Positions 1 through 6,618 of a stretch of DNA of 6,724 nt are shown in pieces (within the stretch, counting starts at the first letter, position 1; each line of letters opens with the position of its first letter). The translations under genes were made by a program, and so were the position numbers. The stretch comes from CAYYAU01 sp964469765 [NCBI: uncultured Clostridia bacterium]. GTDB lineage: Bacteria > UBA6262 > WVXT01 > CAYYAU01. A model generated the notes under the pieces. The model saw only the letters and a list, made by a program, of their open reading frames with translations, did no database searches and had not been told where the DNA came from. Where the stretch lies: NCBI GenBank assembly GCA_964469765.1, contig CAYYAU010000064.1:1-6724 (forward strand), in the 5' to 3' direction.

Positions 1-2202
1 ATCCGGATATGGCATAGAGATAGAGCTTTCAACAATAATGTTATTTCTAATTACTGCTTTCCGGGGAATATAATCTTTATTTTCTTCTTTATTGGTATGG
101 GCATTATAACGAATAGAACTTTTATAAAAAACATTGTTATAAAGATATGACCGTTTAGTGGTACACATACCAACTACACCCCCTATAAAAATATTGTTTC
201 GGATAATATAATCGTCACTTAATGCGGTCCACGTATTTTGGTGTCCATACTGAACGAAAATGTTATTTTCTAACACTACATGTTGACATTGGTGAATCTG
301 AAAATTATCTGGATGTGTTCTTCCACCTCCTTGGTCGTGAAAATAGTTTCCTCTGATGGTTACGTTGTAAGTTGCAAAAACATCATTTGTTCCACATCCA
401 ACCCAAATGCCATTATCACAGTTCTTAAAGATTTCAGAATTTGTAACAGAATAATTTCTTCCATTACTAAAACTAAGTCCACTGCCATGGTTGCTATATG
501 ACTTACAGTTGTCAATTAATATGCCATCACAAAAGCGTGCATATGTTCCGCTTCCCATATTATGGTGAATTTCACAATTACGAATGATAATGTTATTTGC
601 TTCTCGTTGCATTTGAATTCCATTCCCCTGATAATAACGAATCTCAAACCCATCAATAACAATATGGTGTTTATACCCTGGGTCGAGATCAAATGCATTC
701 TCATACCGAGCAGCAGTTACGGTGGATATATCCTCACCGGGATATGGCCACACGTAAAATTCAAACGGCGAGACACTTGAACCACCTACATAATATTCAC
801 CAGGTTTATCAAGTGCTCCGATATGGTTTTTAATTGCGTAACGGTCTGGTTTTCCATCATCTCGTGGACCTATAAATATCCACTGATTAAATGGTTCCAC
901 CACGAGTTTATTTTCAGTTGGTATATAATCTATTATCTTTCTTTCAGCTATAGCATTGATAGAACTGTCATATAAGACTAAATCCCCCCCTATCCAATAA
1001 TCAAAAGGATTACTTCCTAGAAAACTTGGGTCAATGAGTTCATCATGTGAAGTACCATTATTATATTCATTTGGGACTTCCCGCATTTCATTATGAGTAT
1101 AGGGGTCATTAGGATTTGATTGGTTAGGTTCTTGTGCAACAAACATACGGATACCATTTTGGAAAACAGCCTTTGGTATCCAGTTTATTTGGGTCTTATA
1201 CACTTGATGCATATTACCCTGATAGTCTCTTATGGAGATTGTTTCCCAACCGGTTGGTTGAAATGTTTCAGTACCTTCAAGGATTGGTTTATTATTTGGG
1301 TCATATGCCATATATGTTATAGGACGACCTTCTGCTCCAGAAAACTTGGGCACCACAGTTTCTCGATATATACCTGGCATAACCTTTACAGTATCACCAC
1401 TAAACATCATATTAGCAGCTTTTTGGATTGTTTTCCAAGGTGTGTTTGGGTTTTGTGCTTGTTCTGGAGTACGATTATCATCTCCAATGGAACAATCTAC
1501 GTAATATATAGAAGGTCTTCTGTTATCTTCTACCAATCCCTTATATATTGCAATATTATCAATATAAAACCACGCTCCTGGATTTGGTTTACTTGTAGTC
1601 ATTATTCCTATTTTTGCATTATTAAATAATAATACTGCTTGATTATCCGTATCAACAGTTTCTATATCATAATCAACGCCATCACCCGCTCTATCAACTT
1701 TTATCGTAACAGCAGTGCCATTGTTTTTTACATATATTTTAAATGAACCTTTAGCATTACTTGCATGTGGAAGACGTATAAAATTTCCACTATCATTATG
1801 TAACAATATTTCTTTGCCATTGAGGGTTCTATATATCCCACTTTTACCACCAACACCAATAGAATAATAATTATTTCTATCTTTATATAACACAATAATT
1901 CTACCGGGTTCACTCCACGTAATATATGCATCAAAACAGATTGTATACTCATTAGACGAGATTATTTGTTGAGTAACAACTGTAGAGCTACCTCTATTGA
2001 CTCCTAAACTTAAACTGTTATCCTTGATTCCAATAGAAGCATTACCATCCACAATTTCCCATGAGAGGCCCTTTTCACCATCTATTGTTGTGTAGTCTCC
2101 ATCATCAAAATTATCTCTATATATCACGTTTGCTTGTGCAGTTGTAGATATGAGTTCTATAGCAAATGCTATAATAAGTAGGATTTTGTTTATTTTTTTC
2201 AT
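1..2202 (-). CDS. Secreted right-handed parallel beta-helix protein with N-terminal LamG-like domain, probable polysaccharide-active enzyme (partial, C-terminus beyond the left edge)
   Basis: The frame from ATG 2202-2200 stays open for 734 codons to base 1. Residues 1-24 form a Sec signal peptide ending in AQA, so the protein is exported. Residues 25-222 look like a concanavalin A/LamG-type sandwich (RDNFDDGDY near the start, WFYIDNIAIY at 212-221). Residues 232-312 carry the typical start of secreted beta-helix proteins: IYYVD, PWKTIQKAA (255-263), GDTVKVMPGIY (269-279) and RPITYMAYD. An insert follows (about 315-510) with VFQNG, a PGEYY element (468-472) and FYVWPYPGED, reminiscent of the PGEWY...LYVWP signature in beta-helix glycoside hydrolases such as GH141. 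From 514 at least nine rungs repeat an I-x-N-x-x-I pattern every 20-31 residues. The + strand here is pyrimidine-rich, as expected for minus-strand coding. A polysaccharide lyase, hydrolase or adhesin are all possible. The fold and export are well supported; the activity is inference. Confidence 0.9.
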   Translation of the reverse strand, partial: MKKINKILLIIAFAIELISTTAQANVIYRDNFDDGDYTTIDGEKGLSWEIVDGNASIGIKDNSLSLGVNRGSSTVVTQQIISSNEYTICFDAYITWSEPGRIIVLYKDRNNYYSIGVGGKSGIYRTLNGKEILLHNDSGNFIRLPHASNAKGSFKIYVKNNGTAVTIKVDRAGDGVDYDIETVDTDNQAVLLFNNAKIGIMTTSKPNPGAWFYIDNIAIYKGLVEDNRRPSIYYVDCSIGDDNRTPEQAQNPNTPWKTIQKAANMMFSGDTVKVMPGIYRETVVPKFSGAEGRPITYMAYDPNNKPILEGTETFQPTGWETISIRDYQGNMHQVYKTQINWIPKAVFQNGIRMFVAQEPNQSNPNDPYTHNEMREVPNEYNNGTSHDELIDPSFLGSNPFDYWIGGDLVLYDSSINAIAERKIIDYIPTENKLVVEPFNQWIFIGPRDDGKPDRYAIKNHIGALDKPGEYYVGGSSVSPFEFYVWPYPGEDISTVTAARYENAFDLDPGYKHHIVIDGFEIRYYQGNGIQMQREANNIIIRNCEIHHNMGSGTYARFCDGILIDNCKSYSNHGSGLSFSNGRNYSVTNSEIFKNCDNGIWVGCGTNDVFATYNVTIRGNYFHDQGGGRTHPDNFQIHQCQHVVLENNIFVQYGHQNTWTALSDDYIIRNNIFIGGVVGMCTTKRSYLYNNVFYKSSIRYNAHTNKEENKDYIPRKAVIRNNIIVESSISMPYPD
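2131..2202 (-). other. Sec signal peptide of the beta-helix protein
   Basis: Residues 1-24 have a basic start (MKKINK), a hydrophobic core (ILLIIAFAIELI) and a polar end with AQA before Asn25, a classic signal peptidase I site. There is no lipobox cysteine, so the protein should be released to the periplasm or outside rather than lipid-anchored. The glutamate at position 16 inside the core is slightly unusual. Confidence 0.85.
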
Positions 2203-2208
2203 ATTATC

Positions 2209-2214
2209 CCTCCT
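2209..2214 (-). promoter_or_regulatory. Shine-Dalgarno site of the beta-helix gene
   Basis: A perfect AGGAGG on the minus strand lies six bases before the ATG at 2202. It is the strongest ribosome binding site in the window and fixes this start, together with the signal peptide that begins right there. Confidence 0.9.
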
Positions 2215-2252
2215 ATTTTAAGATAAGATTTGTGCAACACTACGCTAACTCA

Positions 2253-2269
2253 GTTTATACTATATAAAC
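2253..2269. repeat. Perfect 7+3+7 inverted repeat, candidate operator
   Basis: GTTTATA (2253-2259), three centre bases CTA, then TATAAAC (2263-2269) form an exact inverted repeat. It covers the candidate leftward -10 element (2259-2264), where a bound repressor would block transcription of the beta-helix gene. The arms are AT-rich, so a chance palindrome is possible, and no regulator gene is visible nearby. The stem is too AT-rich and lacks a T-tract, so a terminator is unlikely. Confidence 0.4.
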
Positions 2270-2286
2270 CTCTCAAAAAGGTTAAA
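2259..2286 (-). promoter_or_regulatory. Candidate promoter for the beta-helix gene
   Basis: On the minus strand TATAGT (2264-2259, five of six matches to TATAAT) follows TTTAAC (2286-2281) with a 16-base spacer. The -35 match is poor, which fits a promoter needing an activator, and this -35 coincides with the nearest of three direct repeats. Transcription would start near 2252, giving a leader of about 50 bases. In DNA this AT-rich the assignment is tentative. Confidence 0.35.
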
Positions 2287-2307
2287 AAAAGGTTAAATTT
2301 ATGTAAA
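2281..2307 (-). repeat. Three helically phased direct repeats (TTTACA, TTTAAC, TTTAAC), candidate response-regulator box
   Basis: Read on the minus strand, TTTACA (2307-2302), TTTAAC (2297-2292) and TTTAAC (2286-2281) are spaced 10 and 11 bases, one helical turn each. The two inner copies lie in an exact ten-base repeat (AAAGGTTAAA on the plus strand at 2277-2286 and 2288-2297). PhoB/OmpR-family regulators bind such tandem repeats; the Bacillus PhoP box (TT-A/T/C-ACA repeats with about 5-base gaps, just upstream of the -10) is the closest model. The link to that family is inference. Confidence 0.4.
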
Positions 2308-2319
2308 GTTTTATTTTAT

Positions 2320-2348
2320 TTGAAAAATAGAGTATTTTTTGCTATATA
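2320..2348 (+). promoter_or_regulatory. Candidate promoter for the nnrE-polA operon
   Basis: TTGAAA (2320-2325) and TATATA (2343-2348) are separated by 17 bases, the optimal sigma-70 type spacing. The start would fall near 2355, about 60 bases before the nnrE ATG. A second possible -10 is TATACA (2358-2363) with a TG extension at 2355-2356 but no -35. This is the only sizeable gap upstream of the five plus-strand genes, so the operon promoter should be here. Confidence 0.45.
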
Positions 2349-2417
2349 TCTATATGTTATACAGATGAAGAAATAAAATTTTTTCTATATTAAATTATAT
2401 AAGGAATAGAACAAATT

Positions 2418-3086
2418 ATGAAAGGGATAGAAACGATTAAAATTAAAAAGATTGATAGGATTGCAACAGAAAGGTATGGTATTCCCGCTTTGATTCTTAT
2501 GGAGAATGCAGGTAGAGAAGTTGCTCGTGAGATTAGAAAATTTAAACATTTAAAAAATGTACTCTTTTTTTGTGGTAGGGGAAACAACGGTGGTGATGGA
2601 TTTGTTGCAATAAGGCATCTACTTGATGAGAAAAGGATAGAGGTTATTCTAATAGGAAAAAAGGAGGAAGTAAAAGAGCCTGCTAAAACAAATATTCAAG
2701 CCTTATTAAGAATGGGAGTTAAAATAAATGAGATAATTAATGAAGTGGATTTAAAGAATATAAGAAGAAAAATAAACAGTTTTGATATAATTGTTGATGC
2801 TCTTTTAGGAACAGGCATAAAAGGAGAGGTAAAAGGAGTTTATAAATCTGCTATTGAACTGATTAATCAATGTAAGAAAAAGGTGATTGCTGTGGATATT
2901 CCTTCTGGTTTAGATGCTGATACTGGGAAGAGATTAGGTGTTTGTGTTAAAGCGAATATAACTGTTACAATGGGTGTTACTAAAAAAGGTTTTTATCTAC
3001 ACGAGGGAAAATTGCTTTCAGGTGAAATTAAAGTGGCTGATTTAGGCATACCAAAGAGAATTATTAATGAAGTAGAGGAACAATGA
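2418..3086 (+). CDS. nnrE: NAD(P)H-hydrate epimerase (YjeF_N domain, standalone)
   Basis: The cytosolic metabolite-repair enzyme interconverts the R and S forms of hydrated NADH/NADPH (NAD(P)HX) so that a dehydratase can restore the cofactor. All YjeF_N hallmarks are present: IPALILMENAGR (22-33), GRGNNGGDGFVA (53-64), VDALLGTG (126-133) and VDIPSGLDADTG (159-170), with the conserved aspartates Asp127 and Asp160 and the potassium-site asparagine region. At 222 residues it is a complete epimerase domain, but it ends where many bacterial homologues continue into the NnrD dehydratase; the next frame is unrelated, so this is a genuine split and not a frameshift. The ATG matches the usual family start; a modest AAGGA (2401-2405) sits 12 bases upstream, rather far. 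First gene of the operon, one base before the DUF72 gene. Confidence 0.93.
   Translation: MKGIETIKIKKIDRIATERYGIPALILMENAGREVAREIRKFKHLKNVLFFCGRGNNGGDGFVAIRHLLDEKRIEVILIGKKEEVKEPAKTNIQALLRMGVKINEIINEVDLKNIRRKINSFDIIVDALLGTGIKGEVKGVYKSAIELINQCKKKVIAVDIPSGLDADTGKRLGVCVKANITVTMGVTKKGFYLHEGKLLSGEIKVADLGIPKRIINEVEEQ
3074..3079 (+). promoter_or_regulatory. Shine-Dalgarno site deciding the GTG start of the DUF72 gene
   Basis: AGAGGA inside the end of nnrE lies eight bases before GTG 3088. An in-frame TAG at 3073-3075 rules out any earlier start, and the ATG at 3086-3088 is out of frame and stops at once. The nnrE stop TGA (3084-3086) is one base away, so translation is probably coupled. Confidence 0.8.
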
Positions 3087-3087
3087 T

Positions 3088-3819
3088 GTGAGAATTTATA
3101 TCGGTACAAGCGGTTACAATTATAAACATTGGGCAGATGGGGTTTTTTATCCAAAAGGACTTCCTCAAAATAAGTGGTTAGAACATTATGTTAACTTTTT
3201 TAATTGTGTTGAGATGAATGTAACATTTTATAGACTCCTTCCTAAAAAAACATTTGATTCATGGAGAAAAAAAACACCAAAAGATTTCGCATTTATTGTT
3301 AAAGGAAGCAGGTTCATTACACATATAAAAAGGTTAAAAGATATCAAAGAGCCTCTGGAAAGATTTTTAGAAAATACCCAAGGCCTAAAAAACAAACTTA
3401 ATGCTATTCTTTGGCAGTTTCCTTCAAACTTTCATTTGAATCAACAAAGACTTAAGGATTTTCTAAAGCTATTAAATAAAAGAGTAACAAATACGAGGCA
3501 GGTTTTTGAGTTTAGAAATGAGAGTTGGTTTTGTGATGAGATTTATAGAGTCTTAAAAAATTATAATTTTTCTTTATGTATTGCTCATTCTTCTCATTGG
3601 CCAGTAAAGGAGATTATTACCTCTGATTATGTATACCTTAGGTTTCACGGTGGTGAGGTTTTATATGGTTCTGAGTATTCTGAAAAGGAGTTAAAGTCTT
3701 GGGCAGAGAAGACAAAAAAATGGATAAGAGAAAAAAAAGATGTTTATGCTTTTTTCAATAATGATGCATATGGGTTTGCCGTTAAGAATGCCTTAAGACT
3801 TAAAGAGTTAATAAGGTAG
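3088..3819 (+). CDS. DUF72 (YecE-family) TIM-barrel protein of unknown function
   Basis: A 243-residue protein of the widespread DUF72 family, with a TIM-barrel fold known from structures but no settled activity. Family blocks seen in order: IGTSGYNYKHW (5-15), FYP (20-22), VEMNVTFYRL (41-50), FIVKGSRFITHIKRL (69-83), LWQFPSNFH (108-116), FEFRNESWF (140-148), YLRFHGG (183-189) and YAFFNNDAYGFAVKNA (220-235). The conserved polar residues at the strand ends (Glu42, Lys72, Glu141, Arg143, His187, Asn224, Asn225) suggest an active or binding site, but I cannot name a substrate. There is no signal peptide or membrane segment, so it is cytosolic. The start is GTG at 3088, the first possible in this frame. 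Length fits the family. It sits between nnrE and surE, 11 bases before the latter, pointing to a role in nucleotide or cofactor housekeeping or DNA repair; this is inference by context only. Confidence 0.92.
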   Translation: MRIYIGTSGYNYKHWADGVFYPKGLPQNKWLEHYVNFFNCVEMNVTFYRLLPKKTFDSWRKKTPKDFAFIVKGSRFITHIKRLKDIKEPLERFLENTQGLKNKLNAILWQFPSNFHLNQQRLKDFLKLLNKRVTNTRQVFEFRNESWFCDEIYRVLKNYNFSLCIAHSSHWPVKEIITSDYVYLRFHGGEVLYGSEYSEKELKSWAEKTKKWIREKKDVYAFFNNDAYGFAVKNALRLKELIR

Positions 3820-3830
3820 GTAATAAATCT

Positions 3831-4577
3831 ATGAGAAAACGAATACTGATTAGTAACGATGATGGTGTAAATGGAAAGGGGATATCATTTTTAGTTAAAT
3901 CTCTTTCCATATTAGCGGATGTGTTTATTGTGGTTCCTCATCAAGAAAGAAGTGCAACAAGTAGGGCTATTAGTTTACATAAACCATTGAGGGTTATAAA
4001 GATTAAAAAAAATGAATGGGTAGTTAATGGCACTCCTGTTGATTGTGTTAGGATTGGAGCAATAGAGATTTTAAAAGGCAATGTAGATTTAATTGTGCTT
4101 GGAATCAACAATGGCCCAAACTTAGGAGAAGATATTGGATATTCAGGGACTGTTGCTGGAGCTATTGAGTCAGTTATGTTGGGACACCCTTCTTTTGCTA
4201 TTTCATTAGTTAATAAAGGTAAGAATAATTTTTTAACAGCTGCTATTTTTGCAAGACAGATAAGTAAAAAACTGCTTAAAAAGAGACTGTTGCTCCCTCT
4301 TAATGTAAATGTACCCGATTTGGCTTTAAAACAGATTAAAGGAGTCTCAATAACAGCACAAGGAAAATGGGGTTATAGAAAAAAGGTTATCAAAGGGACA
4401 GATCCTCGTGGAAGAAGTTATTTTTGGATAGCAAGCAGAAAGATAAAGCCTATGTTAACTAATCATTCTGATGTTTATGCTGTTTCCAAAAATAAAATTT
4501 CAATAACACCTTTATCTTTAGACTTTACAGATTATAAGAGTATAGAGATTCTTAAGGAATGGCGTTTAGGAGTTTAA
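3831..4577 (+). CDS. surE: 5'/3'-nucleotidase SurE
   Basis: SurE is a cytosolic, divalent-metal-dependent phosphatase that removes phosphate from nucleoside 5'- and 3'-monophosphates and in some species trims short polyphosphate; it is tied to stationary-phase survival. The 248-residue length is normal. Metal-site motifs are intact: ISNDDG (7-12, ligands Asp10 and Asp11), ERSATSRA (39-46, Ser41), VNGTPVDCV (65-73) and GINNGPNLGEDIGYSGTVAGA (91-111, likely ligand Asn93). C-terminal family blocks follow: NVNVPD (158-163), DPRGRSYFWIA (191-201) and DVYAV before ISITPL. The ATG follows the DUF72 stop by 11 bases; the ribosome site is weak (AAGG at 3813-3816, or GTAGG across the stop), so it may depend on coupling from upstream. 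Twenty bases separate it from uvrB. Confidence 0.96.
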   Translation: MRKRILISNDDGVNGKGISFLVKSLSILADVFIVVPHQERSATSRAISLHKPLRVIKIKKNEWVVNGTPVDCVRIGAIEILKGNVDLIVLGINNGPNLGEDIGYSGTVAGAIESVMLGHPSFAISLVNKGKNNFLTAAIFARQISKKLLKKRLLLPLNVNVPDLALKQIKGVSITAQGKWGYRKKVIKGTDPRGRSYFWIASRKIKPMLTNHSDVYAVSKNKISITPLSLDFTDYKSIEILKEWRLGV

Positions 4578-4583
4578 ATAAAT

Positions 4584-4589
4584 AGAGGA
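4584..4589 (+). promoter_or_regulatory. Shine-Dalgarno site of uvrB
   Basis: AGAGGA lies eight bases before the uvrB ATG (4598), the same motif and spacing as for the DUF72 gene. It supports this start, which also gives the usual UvrB N-terminus ([11 protein letters not shown]). Confidence 0.8.
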
Positions 4590-4597
4590 AGACAATA

Positions 4598-6610
4598 ATG
4601 TTTAAACTGAAGACAGATTTTTCTCCCAGTGGTGATCAACCTCAAGCAATTGAAGAATTAACATCTGGAATTAAAAAAGGAGAATCCCATCAGGTTCTTT
4701 TAGGAGTGACAGGTTCGGGAAAGACCTTTACGATGGCGAATGTTATAGCAAATGTCAATATGCCAACCTTGGTTATTTCTCATAATAAGACATTAGCTGC
4801 GCAACTCTATAGTGAGTTTAAAACCTTCTTTCCTGAAAATGCAGTTGAGTATTTTGTAAGTTATTATGATTATTACCAACCAGAAGCCTATATTCCTCAA
4901 ACAGATACCTATATTGAAAAAGACGCATCAATAAATGAGCATATTGATAGACTTCGTCTAAAAGCCACCTCCTCAATCCTAGAAAGAAATGATGTAATAA
5001 TAGTGGCTAGTGTCTCGTGTATATACAATCTTGGTTCTCCAAAGGACTATAGGGAGATGGTCTTAAGTCTAAGTAAGAAACACCACCCCTCATTAAAGGA
5101 GATACTGAGAAGATTGGTAAAGATGCAGTATGAAAGAAATGATTATGAATTTACAAGAGGAAGATTTAGATTAAAAGGTGATGTGTTAGAGATTTACCCG
5201 GCATACTTAGAAATGGCATATAGGATTGATTTTTTTGGAGATGATATTGAATCAATAAAAGAAATAGAGCCATTAACAGGAAAAACAATAAGAGCACTTG
5301 AAAGGATAGATGTTTATCCTGCTAAACATTTTCTTATTCCTGAGCCACAGCTTATGGATGCTTGTGTATCTATTAAAAATGAGTTAGACCAGAGGTTAAA
5401 AGAACTTAAAAGTCAAAATAAACTTGTTGAGGCGCAAAGATTAGAAACAAGAACACTGTTTGATTTAGAGATGTTAAGAGAGTTAGGGTACTGTCCAGGT
5501 ATTGAAAACTACTCAAGACATCTTAATGGAAGACTTCCTGGAGAAAGACCTTTCTGTTTAATAGATTATTTTCCTGAAAGATTTCTTACTATAATTGATG
5601 AATCACATGTAACAATTCCCCAGTTAAATGGTATGTATAATGGAGATTATTCAAGAAAAAAAACACTCGTTGAGTATGGATTTAGACTTCCTTCTGCTTT
5701 AGATAATAGGCCATTAAGGTTTGAAGAGTTAGAAGGACTTCTGGATTATGTATTATATGTTTCTGCAACGCCGGGTCCTTATGAGTTAAGGAAGACAAAA
5801 GGAGTTGTTACTGAACAGCTGATAAGACCGACTGGACTCGTTGACCCTGAGGTTATCATAAAACCTACAAAGGGTGAATTAGAAGATCTTATTAACGAGA
5901 TAAAAAAAAGAATAGAGAAAAGACAAAGGACTCTTGTTACTACACTTACAAAACGGTTAGCAGAAGATTTATGTAATTATCTTATTAAGAAAGGTCTTAA
6001 GGTAAGGTATCTTCATTCTGATATTGAGACATTAGATAGAATTCAAATACTGTATGATTTAAGAAAGGGAAACTTTGATGTTTTAGTGGGTATAAATCTT
6101 TTAAGAGAAGGTCTTGATTTACCAGAGGTTTCTTTAGTGGCAATCCTTGATGCTGATAAGGAGGGATTTTTGAGGTCAGAGACTTCTCTTATTCAGGTGT
6201 GTGGAAGAGCGGCACGAAATGTTGATGGTAAAGTCATTATGTATGCAGACAATATAACCGGCTCAATGCAGAAAGCTTTAAAAGAGATGAATAGAAGAAG
6301 GCAGAAACAATTGAGTTATAATGAGAAATACCATATAGTGCCAAAAACAATTCAAAAGGCAATCCAAGAAAGAGAAGAGTTAGTTATACAGACAAAACAG
6401 AGGGTCTATAGCTTTATAAAAGAAAAGGGTTATGATTATATTGTGGATTCCAAGAAAAACTCTTTACCAATTCTGATTAGACAGATAGAAAAAGAGATGA
6501 AAGATGCCGCTAATAATTTAGATTTTGAGTTAGCTGCTATTTTAAGGGATAAACTTTTTGAGCTAAAAGGAAAAGAGTATAAAAAGAAAAACCGTATTGA
6601 AAATAGGTGA
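4598..6610 (+). CDS. uvrB: Excinuclease ABC subunit B, UvrB helicase
   Basis: UvrB is the damage-verifying superfamily 2 helicase of nucleotide excision repair. UvrA loads it on damaged DNA; it then recruits UvrC, which cuts on both sides of the lesion. The 670 residues match the E. coli length of 673. Visible elements: [11 protein letters not shown] (8-18), Walker A GVTGSGKT (36-43), the beta-hairpin [17 protein letters not shown] (89-105) with Tyr89, Tyr90, Tyr92 and Tyr93 that pins the damaged strand, the Walker B motif DESH (334-337), [17 protein letters not shown] in the second helicase lobe, motif VI GRAARN (536-541) with arginines 537 and 540, and the C-terminal UVR domain (about 626-658, [21 protein letters not shown]) that binds UvrC. 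Motif VI reads IQVC before GRAARN where most family members have IQTI. No SOS-box-like operator is evident upstream; it appears to be read from the operon. The stop overlaps the polA ribosome site. Confidence 0.98.
   Translation: MFKLKTDFSPSGDQPQAIEELTSGIKKGESHQVLLGVTGSGKTFTMANVIANVNMPTLVISHNKTLAAQLYSEFKTFFPENAVEYFVSYYDYYQPEAYIPQTDTYIEKDASINEHIDRLRLKATSSILERNDVIIVASVSCIYNLGSPKDYREMVLSLSKKHHPSLKEILRRLVKMQYERNDYEFTRGRFRLKGDVLEIYPAYLEMAYRIDFFGDDIESIKEIEPLTGKTIRALERIDVYPAKHFLIPEPQLMDACVSIKNELDQRLKELKSQNKLVEAQRLETRTLFDLEMLRELGYCPGIENYSRHLNGRLPGERPFCLIDYFPERFLTIIDESHVTIPQLNGMYNGDYSRKKTLVEYGFRLPSALDNRPLRFEELEGLLDYVLYVSATPGPYELRKTKGVVTEQLIRPTGLVDPEVIIKPTKGELEDLINEIKKRIEKRQRTLVTTLTKRLAEDLCNYLIKKGLKVRYLHSDIETLDRIQILYDLRKGNFDVLVGINLLREGLDLPEVSLVAILDADKEGFLRSETSLIQVCGRAARNVDGKVIMYADNITGSMQKALKEMNRRRQKQLSYNEKYHIVPKTIQKAIQEREELVIQTKQRVYSFIKEKGYDYIVDSKKNSLPILIRQIEKEMKDAANNLDFELAAILRDKLFELKGKEYKKKNRIENR
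6605..6610 (+). promoter_or_regulatory. Shine-Dalgarno site of polA, overlapping the uvrB stop
   Basis: AGGTGA includes the uvrB stop codon TGA (6608-6610) and lies eight bases before the polA ATG (6619). This indicates that ribosomes finishing uvrB can pass directly to polA. Confidence 0.7.
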
Positions 6611-6618
6611 GAGAATAA

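Larger units (their letters stand above)
2203..2417. other. Divergent intergenic regulatory region
   Basis: This 215-base stretch separates the minus-strand beta-helix gene from the plus-strand operon. It is very AT-rich and holds the two candidate promoters, the inverted repeat and the direct repeats listed separately. No small gene with a ribosome binding site, no RNA gene and no riboswitch fold was recognised. A near-perfect A/T palindrome at 2369-2386 lies in the nnrE leader and is too weak to call. Confidence 0.8.

Noticed and set aside
280-780. Plus-strand open frames of 72-73 codons at 280-501 and 562-780, and minus-strand 516-704
   Set aside because: All overlap the beta-helix gene in other frames, have low-complexity hydrophobic translations and no start signals. 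The minus-strand gene in the correct frame explains this DNA fully.
1120-1629. A 169-codon plus-strand open frame
   Set aside because: It lies wholly opposite the beta-helix gene, has no ribosome site, and its translation is rich in Cys, Trp, His and Ile without any motif, as expected of an antisense shadow.
2341-2358. CTATAT tandem copies (CTATATAT-CTATAT) considered as a repeat or operator
   Set aside because: Only two short copies in TA-rich DNA, better explained by the -10 region of the rightward promoter.
2369-2386. Near-perfect A/T palindrome in the nnrE leader, considered as a terminator or operator
   Set aside because: The stem has a single G-C pair and a mismatch, so it would be unstable as RNA, and such palindromes are expected by chance in this AT-rich stretch.
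2390-2587. Minus-strand open frame opposite the start of nnrE
   Set aside because: It is antisense to the conserved epimerase N-terminus and has no family motif or convincing ribosome site.
3084-3090. Possible frameshift between nnrE and the next gene, considered because NnrE is often longer
   Set aside because: The downstream frame is a complete DUF72 protein from its first residues and has no NnrD motif, so the stop is a true gene end.
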